Of a DNA stretch of 64,000 bases, positions 58,307 to 64,000 are shown in pieces. A program made the translations under genes and the position numbers. The stretch spans positions 162,959 through 226,958 of the forward strand of contig JAFVTU010000009.1 in NCBI GenBank assembly GCA_017503075.1. Reading direction: 5' to 3'. Within the stretch, counting starts at the first letter, position 1; each line of letters opens with the position of its first letter. The stretch comes from Paludibacteraceae bacterium. GTDB taxonomy: Bacteria > Bacteroidota > Bacteroidia > Bacteroidales > Paludibacteraceae. The notes beneath the pieces are model-generated. The model was not told the origin of the DNA. It did not search any database and saw only the letters and a list, made by a program, of their open reading frames with translations.

Positions 58307-58445
58307 ATGAATACTGATGTTTCAAGCCATGAAAACCGAGAGGTCCACTGTGTGAAGATAAATGGGATTTTTTGATGAAAAACGGCATGTAGTCGTAATA
58401 AAAGTACCTTGAAACTTATAAAAAAGTATTTTTTATATTTTTTTA

Positions 58446-58477
58446 TTTGTCTATATGGTTTTTTTTAATTATCTTTG
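58446..58477 (+). promoter_or_regulatory. Promoter of the giant LRR/repeat protein gene
   Basis: TTTG (58446-58449), 20-bp spacer, TATCTTTG (58470-58477), 38 bp before the ATG. Confidence 0.85.
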
Positions 58478-58515
58478 CACCCCTTTTGCATGTATAATTA
58501 GAAAGTTAGAGAAAT

Positions 58516-61500
58516 ATGAAAAAAATTTCTACTCTTTGTTTAGTCCTTTTGTCTGCTCTTGCCTCTTGGGCATATGATTTCAAATCTGGGGACTTGTACT
58601 ACAATATCACTAGCGATGTAGCGCCTTATACCGTGGAGGTGGCATATGAAGAAGATAGTTACGATAACTACTCTGGTCTCACCACTGCTATTATCCCTGA
58701 ATCTGTTACCTACAATGGCATTACCTATAGTGTAACGAGCATTGGAGATAATGCTTTCCACTATTGTTCTTCTTTAGCGTCAGTAGTTATTCCTAATACA
58801 GTGGTTAGTGTTCTAAACGGAGTTTTTAGTGATTGTAAATCCCTTACTTCTATTACCATTGATCCAGATAATGCTGTATATGACAGTCGTGAAGGTTGTA
58901 ATGCAATTATAGAAACTGCCACTAATACACTTGTATTTGGGTGTAAGTCAACGATTATTCCTAATAGTGTAACGACAATCGGGAAGCATGCATTTTCTGG
59001 GTGTTCTGTCTTGGAGGCGATAACTATTCCATACGGTGTTACAAGTATAGAAGAATATGCTTTCTATGAATGTACTTCTCTTACTTCTATTTTGCTTCCT
59101 ACGAGTGTAACCCATATTGGTCCTTGTGCATTTGCTTATACAGGTTTGACTTCGTTAATAATACCCACGTCGGTTACTAATATTGAAGCTTTTCCAGCAG
59201 GTTATGCTGAATATAGCCATGCGAATATAGTACTAGGATCTCCAATTACGAAATTATCGGTTGAATCAGGAAACCCTATATATGACAGTCGTAATAATTG
59301 CAACGCAATCATAGAGACAGCGACCAATAAACTGCTAATGGGATGCCAAAATACAATAATTCCCAATACGGTAATAGAAATTGGTAGAGGTGCATTTGGC
59401 GTATGTAAGACACTGCAATCAATAGATATTCCTTCTTCAGTGACTTTCATTGGAGGAAATGCTTTTAATGGTTGTTCGTCATTATCATCTGTTACGATAG
59501 GTGATAATGTTGAAATTATTGAAGCATATGCTTTCTTAAACTGCATAGCTCTTCCTTCTATCACGCTTCCGAGTAGTGTGAATACTATTGGGCAGTTGGC
59601 TTTTTTTGGATGTGACTCGCTCACTTCTATCGTAGTAGAACCTGGTAATACCACCTACGATAGCCGCGAGAGCTGCAACGCAATTATCCAGACAGCGACC
59701 AACACACTTATTGCTGGCTGTCAAAATACCACCATCCCTAATAGCGTTACGAGCATTGGATATATGGCTTTCTATAAGTGCACCTCCCTCACCTCTACCA
59801 CTATTGGCAGTGGCGTCACGAGCATTGGAGTGGATGCTTTCTATGGTTGCACCTCCCTCACCTCTATCACTTGCAAAGCAACAACGCCTCCTACACTTGG
59901 ATCATCTGTATTCCCATCCGAACTCACTACCGCCTACATCCCTTGCGGAACCAAATCTGCATACGAGGCATCGGATTGGGCGCAATATGTTAGCGAGTTT
60001 GTGGAAGAAGGTTGCGGCGGTATTGAGCAGATAACTTACACTACGATGAATGATTCGGTAGTGGCATTTAATACAGCAAGCGATTTCGGCGCATATTTCG
60101 TAAAGAACGAATATAAGGACGGTAAGGGTGTAATCTACTTCAGTGCTCCGATTACTAAGATTGGTGCAGCAGCATTCTCCTCTTGTGGTTCATTGACATC
60201 TATCACATTGCCAGAGGGAGTAGTGAGTATCGAAGAGGGCGCATTTAATGCTTGTACTCAGCTCGCATCTGTTGTGCTCCCTAATACCGTTGCTAGCATA
60301 GGAAACAACGCATTTAATAGTTGTTATGCTCTAACTTCGATTACAATTCCAGAAAGCGTCAAGACGATTGGAGAGAGCGCATTTGCAAACTGTGTCTCGC
60401 TAACGTCAATCACTCTTCCAGATGCTTTGACCAGTCTAGGCGGAAGTGCGTTTATGGCTTGTGGTTTATTGCAATCGGTGAACTTACCGAGTGGTCTTGC
60501 AAGTGTTGATGATCAAACATTCTTAGGGTGCGGGTCACTTCGTACTATTACGATTCCTAGTAACATAAAGAATATTGGCTGGTTAGCATTCTCTGGTTGT
60601 AGCGGACTGAAGTCCATCACATGCGAAAGCAAGGAGCCTGCAATACTAGAAACGAATGCATTTTATAACGTGTCTAAGTCTATCCCAGTATATATCCCTT
60701 GCGCAAGTTTGGAGAATTATGAAAAAGCAGCAGGGTGGAAAGAGTTTACTCGCTTGACAGAGCCTGAGCCAGAGATAACAGTGTTGCCAGTAACCGCTTG
60801 TGATAGTTATGAGTGGTCGCTTAATAGCACAGTATATACTACAACCACCAAAGACTCTGTAGTATTGACCACCGCGGAAGGTTGTGATAGCATTGTGGTG
60901 CTCAATCTGACCATCAACCAGAGCGTTGAGGCAGAAATGACTGTAGATACTTGTGATACATATACATGGAATGGTCAAACCTACACAACCAGTGGTAATT
61001 ACACCTATACTACTACCGCACAAAATGGCTGCGACAGCACAATTACCCTGCACTTGACCATTTATCCATCATATCATGTGGATACCGCAGCTATAGCATG
61101 TGATGAGTTTGAGTGGTATGGAAATACATATACCGCAAGTGGCGACTATACTTACACCACAACAACCATCAATGGTTGCGACAGCATTGTAACCCTGCAC
61201 TTGACCGTGAATAAATCCACTATTGGTGCTCCGCAACTAGATACTATCTGCTATGGCGAGAAATTCACATGGAATGGGCAAGATTATACTGCTACGGGTG
61301 AATACCAACAGACATTAACCAATGCTGCGGGCTGCGATAGTTTGGCAACCTTGCAATTATTGGTATTGCCTCAGATGATTACGCAAGAGGAAAAAGTGGC
61401 AGTATGTCCATCACAGTTGCCATATTCATGGAAGGGTCAAACATTGATAACAACTGGTACCTATTCTCATCGCGTGCCATTCGCGGGTACGACTTGTGAT

Positions 61501-64000
61501 AGTATAGAGCATCTGCTAGCGTTTGAGGTGTTGTCAATAGCGACATCCGAAACCACCGAGGTAGCTTGCGACACTTACACATGGAATGGTAATACATATA
61601 CGGCGAGCGGTGATTACACGTTCACCACGACTGGTGCTAATGGCTGTGATAGTATAGCCACCTTGCATCTAATTATCAACCATAGCGTGAAGACCGAAGA
61701 GACAGCTGTGGCTTGCGACACTTACACATGGAATGGCATCACCTACAGCAAGAGTGGCGATTATACCTATACTACTACCGCCCAAAATGGTTGCGACAGC
61801 ACAATTACCCTACACTTAACTATCAACCAGAGCGTAGAGGCAGAAGTAGCAGAAGTGGCATGCGATAGTTATACATGGAATGGCAAGACATATACAACGA
61901 GTGGTGATTACACCTTCACAACAACTGCCAAGAATGGCTGCGACAGTACAACTACTTTGCACTTGACTATCAATAATAGTGTGAAGACAGAAGAGACCGC
62001 AGAGGCGTGTGATAGTTATACATGGGCTGCTAATGGTCAAACCTATACTGCATCAGGCGACTTTACCCATACCTTGCAAACTATTCATGGTTGCGACAGC
62101 ACAATTACCCTACACTTGACCATCAACAAGAGCGTAGCAACCGAGCAAACCATCGAGGCATGCGACAGTTATACATGGAACAATATTACTTACCAACGCA
62201 GTGGTGATTATGTACAACGACTGACCGCTGCTAATGGTTGTGATAGCGTGGTGACGCTGCACTTGACTATCCACAAGAGCGTTGAGGTAGTTACGACGGA
62301 GACGGCGTGTGATAGTTACACCTGGGATGTTAATGGTCAGACATATAGTGTGTCAGGTACCTATACCGACACTTTGCAAACCTTGCATGGTTGCGATAGC
62401 ATAGTCGTGCTCCGCTTGACGATCAATAAGAGTATAACGACAGAAGAGACAGCTGTGGCATGTGATAGTTATACTTGGAATGGTAATACTTATACCGCGA
62501 GCGGTGATTACACCTATACAACTACCGCCGCGAATGGTTGCGATAGCACAATTACTCTACACTTGACTATCAACCAAAGTGTGAAGAAAGAAGAGACAGC
62601 TGTAGCTTGCGACAGTTATACATGGAATGGTAAGACATATACAACTAGCGGTGATTACACCTTTACAACCACTGCCAAGAATGGTTGCGACAGCACCACC
62701 ACTCTACACTTGACTATCAATAATAGTGTGAAGACAGAAGAGACCGTTGAGGCATGCGACACTTACACATGGAATGGCAAGACATATACAACTAGTGGTG
62801 ATTACACCTTTACCACCACTGCCAAGAATGGTTGCGACAGCACGATTACCCTACACTTGACCATCAACAAGAGCGTAGAGGTAATTAAGCGCGAGACCGC
62901 TTGTGATAGCTATTATTGGAATAATGCAGGTAAGACCTACGACCAATCGGGCATATATTATGATAGTCTGCATACCGTACATGGTTGTGACAGCGTAGTC
63001 GCATTGCACTTGACTATTAATAAGAGTGTGAAGGCAGAAGAGACTATTGTAGCTTGTGACAGCTATACATGGAATGGTAAGACATATACAACTAGCGGTG
63101 ATTACACCTTTACCACCACCGCCAAGAATGGTTGCGACAGCACCACCACTCTGCACTTGACTATTAATAATAGTGTGAAGACAGAAGAGACCGTTGAGGC
63201 ATGCGACAGCTATACATGGAATGGTAAGACATACACCAAGAGTGGCGATTACACCTTTACAACCACTGCCAAGAATGGTTGCGATAGCACAATTACCCTA
63301 CACTTGACCATCAACAAGAGTATTGAGGTAGTGATAAGAGAAACTGCGTGTGATAGTTACTATTGGGAAAATACCGGCAAGACATATACAGAGACAGGTG
63401 TTTACTACGACACCTTGCAAACGGCGCATGGCTGTGATAGCGTGATAGTACTCCGCTTAACAGTCAATCATTCTACTACGGGTGAAGAGTGGAAGACAAT
63501 CTGCTATGGTGAGACATATAAATGGCATGGTACTGTATACAATGCTACTGGCGATTATACATATACTTTGACTAATTCAGTGGGCTGCGATAGTGTAGCA
63601 ACATTGCACTTGACTGTAATGCCTAAAATGATTACAGACAATAAAAGTGTGTCTGTATGTCCATCTGAGTTGCCATACACATGGTATGGAAAGCAGTTGA
63701 CAAGTAAGGGTACCTATACGCATCGTGAGCAATTCGCAAATGTGGATTGTGACAGTGTAGAGCATATCTTGAAATTGGATGTGTTGCCACCTACCGAATA
63801 TTTGCCAGCCGACAAGGCAATGATCTGTTGGGGTGATACCTATACATGGGCTACCGATGGTAAGGTATATGACAACTCAGGTACCTACACCCATGTGATC
63901 AAGAACTTCTTGGGTTGCGATAGTTTGGTATATACTTTGGATTTGACTGAGCTACCAGCGGTAGTCAATAAGCCAGTAGAAAAGCAATACATCTGCTGGG
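58516..64000 (+). CDS. Giant secreted BspA-type leucine-rich-repeat protein with Cys-anchored tandem repeats (5' part)
   Basis: At least 1828 aa; the frame stays open to the window edge. Signal peptide MKKISTLCLVLLSALASWA. Residues about 50-500 and 525-720 are two BspA/LRR_5 solenoids (units such as SVTSIGDNAFHYCSSLASVVIP), each closed by a cap (YIPCGTKSAYEAS; YIPCASLENYEKA). From residue about 760 there are 21 complete repeats of about 50 aa, typically ACDSYTWNGKTYTTSGDYTF...NGCDSTTTLHLTIN, with paired Cys residues, plus the start of another. Probably an adhesin exported by type IX secretion; the expected C-terminal sorting domain is beyond the window. Confidence 0.88.
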   Translation, partial: MKKISTLCLVLLSALASWAYDFKSGDLYYNITSDVAPYTVEVAYEEDSYDNYSGLTTAIIPESVTYNGITYSVTSIGDNAFHYCSSLASVVIPNTVVSVLNGVFSDCKSLTSITIDPDNAVYDSREGCNAIIETATNTLVFGCKSTIIPNSVTTIGKHAFSGCSVLEAITIPYGVTSIEEYAFYECTSLTSILLPTSVTHIGPCAFAYTGLTSLIIPTSVTNIEAFPAGYAEYSHANIVLGSPITKLSVESGNPIYDSRNNCNAIIETATNKLLMGCQNTIIPNTVIEIGRGAFGVCKTLQSIDIPSSVTFIGGNAFNGCSSLSSVTIGDNVEIIEAYAFLNCIALPSITLPSSVNTIGQLAFFGCDSLTSIVVEPGNTTYDSRESCNAIIQTATNTLIAGCQNTTIPNSVTSIGYMAFYKCTSLTSTTIGSGVTSIGVDAFYGCTSLTSITCKATTPPTLGSSVFPSELTTAYIPCGTKSAYEASDWAQYVSEFVEEGCGGIEQITYTTMNDSVVAFNTASDFGAYFVKNEYKDGKGVIYFSAPITKIGAAAFSSCGSLTSITLPEGVVSIEEGAFNACTQLASVVLPNTVASIGNNAFNSCYALTSITIPESVKTIGESAFANCVSLTSITLPDALTSLGGSAFMACGLLQSVNLPSGLASVDDQTFLGCGSLRTITIPSNIKNIGWLAFSGCSGLKSITCESKEPAILETNAFYNVSKSIPVYIPCASLENYEKAAGWKEFTRLTEPEPEITVLPVTACDSYEWSLNSTVYTTTTKDSVVLTTAEGCDSIVVLNLTINQSVEAEMTVDTCDTYTWNGQTYTTSGNYTYTTTAQNGCDSTITLHLTIYPSYHVDTAAIACDEFEWYGNTYTASGDYTYTTTTINGCDSIVTLHLTVNKSTIGAPQLDTICYGEKFTWNGQDYTATGEYQQTLTNAAGCDSLATLQLLVLPQMITQEEKVAVCPSQLPYSWKGQTLITTGTYSHRVPFAGTTCDSIEHLLAFEVLSIATSETTEVACDTYTWNGNTYTASGDYTFTTTGANGCDSIATLHLIINHSVKTEETAVACDTYTWNGITYSKSGDYTYTTTAQNGCDSTITLHLTINQSVEAEVAEVACDSYTWNGKTYTTSGDYTFTTTAKNGCDSTTTLHLTINNSVKTEETAEACDSYTWAANGQTYTASGDFTHTLQTIHGCDSTITLHLTINKSVATEQTIEACDSYTWNNITYQRSGDYVQRLTAANGCDSVVTLHLTIHKSVEVVTTETACDSYTWDVNGQTYSVSGTYTDTLQTLHGCDSIVVLRLTINKSITTEETAVACDSYTWNGNTYTASGDYTYTTTAANGCDSTITLHLTINQSVKKEETAVACDSYTWNGKTYTTSGDYTFTTTAKNGCDSTTTLHLTINNSVKTEETVEACDTYTWNGKTYTTSGDYTFTTTAKNGCDSTITLHLTINKSVEVIKRETACDSYYWNNAGKTYDQSGIYYDSLHTVHGCDSVVALHLTINKSVKAEETIVACDSYTWNGKTYTTSGDYTFTTTAKNGCDSTTTLHLTINNSVKTEETVEACDSYTWNGKTYTKSGDYTFTTTAKNGCDSTITLHLTINKSIEVVIRETACDSYYWENTGKTYTETGVYYDTLQTAHGCDSVIVLRLTVNHSTTGEEWKTICYGETYKWHGTVYNATGDYTYTLTNSVGCDSVATLHLTVMPKMITDNKSVSVCPSELPYTWYGKQLTSKGTYTHREQFANVDCDSVEHILKLDVLPPTEYLPADKAMICWGDTYTWATDGKVYDNSGTYTHVIKNFLGCDSLVYTLDLTELPAVVNKPVEKQYICW
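60799..64000 (+). repeat. Cys-anchored tandem repeats with a 447-bp higher-order period
   Basis: Repeat starts (the TGT/TGC of A-C-D) fall at 61714, 61861, 62008, 62161, 62308, 62461, 62608, 62755, 62902, 63055, 63202, 63349 and 63502. Spacings are 147, 147 and 153 bp, so triplets recur every 447 bp (61714, 62161, 62608, 63055, 63502). The longer third unit carries two extra residues (for example NNAGK, ENTGK). Confidence 0.9.

Noticed and set aside
59202-59654. 150-codon minus-strand frame inside the LRR gene
   Set aside because: Antisense of a repetitive LRR coding region; no independent support.

Overview
This is a chromosomal window from a member of the phylum Bacteroidota, most likely order Bacteroidales. 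The evidence is its gene families and its promoters. Families largely restricted to this phylum include GldJ, GldH and PorW/SprE (gliding and type IX secretion), the DUF4270 and DUF4836 lipoproteins, a CBM20-GH77 4-alpha-glucanotransferase and an ExbB/membrane/ExbD/ExbD cluster. Nearly every transcription start region carries the Bacteroidota sigma signature TTTG-N20-TAnnTTTG and there are few Shine-Dalgarno sequences. I cannot name a genus.

Layout. 0-8.2 kb: the 3' part of gldJ, gcvH, a DUF4270 lipoprotein with a glycogen-synthase-like glycosyltransferase, then panC-pdxB-proS-GT2. 8.2-15 kb: rpsT and tRNA-Glu, an outer-membrane barrel protein, a TPP riboswitch whose 3' end touches the ATG of a TonB-dependent receptor, and the ExbB/ExbD energising operon. 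15-26 kb: a repeat-rich intergenic region with tRNA-Ser(GGA), then leftward operons tatD, queA, THUMP methyltransferase, parC and a small membrane protein; dprA, vanZ-like, upp; and an HhH/outer-membrane protein. 26-30 kb: an LPG-synthase-like membrane protein and malQ. 30-33.5 kb: a small conserved protein with a structured leader, then an A/T-rich two-gene island (GIY-YIG protein with tandem repeats, and a DUF2971 protein) flanked by related hairpin repeats. 33.5-42.6 kb: cobB, a sigma-54-type hsp20, a DUF4836 lipoprotein, glgP, asd, a winged-helix protein, fabF, acpP. 42.6-58 kb: a 5'-nucleotidase-like lipoprotein, mutL, a TPR/OmpA lipoprotein, tRNA-Met, porW/sprE, tsaB, a MATE pump, mrp, trmB, gldH, ricT-like, holB. 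58.5-64 kb: the start of a giant secreted BspA-type LRR protein with more than 20 cysteine-anchored repeats, running off the window.

The genes are mostly housekeeping. Themes that link them are alpha-glucan metabolism (GT5-like protein, MalQ, GlgP), TonB-dependent uptake (receptor plus ExbB/ExbD), tRNA and rRNA modification (QueA, TrmB, TsaB, THUMP methyltransferase), and scattered type IX secretion or gliding components that could export the giant repeat protein.

The most unusual content is non-coding. (1) A 100-nt element occurs twice, once directly 5' of tRNA-Ser and once directly 5' of a start codon. Its stems differ between the copies but pairing is kept by compensatory changes, so it looks like a structured RNA family. 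(2) Degenerate 7-, 8-, 10- and 11-bp tandem 'word' repeats lie both between genes and in frame inside PdxB, the TonB receptor, QueA, the THUMP methyltransferase, the HhH protein and TrmB. (3) Arrays of short perfect hairpins with conserved spacers and variable stems sit at gene ends; related sequence is inserted in frame in TatD and MalQ. (4) The GIY-YIG gene has an in-frame stop codon in its first repeat. All readings are by eye from the sequence; no database search was run.
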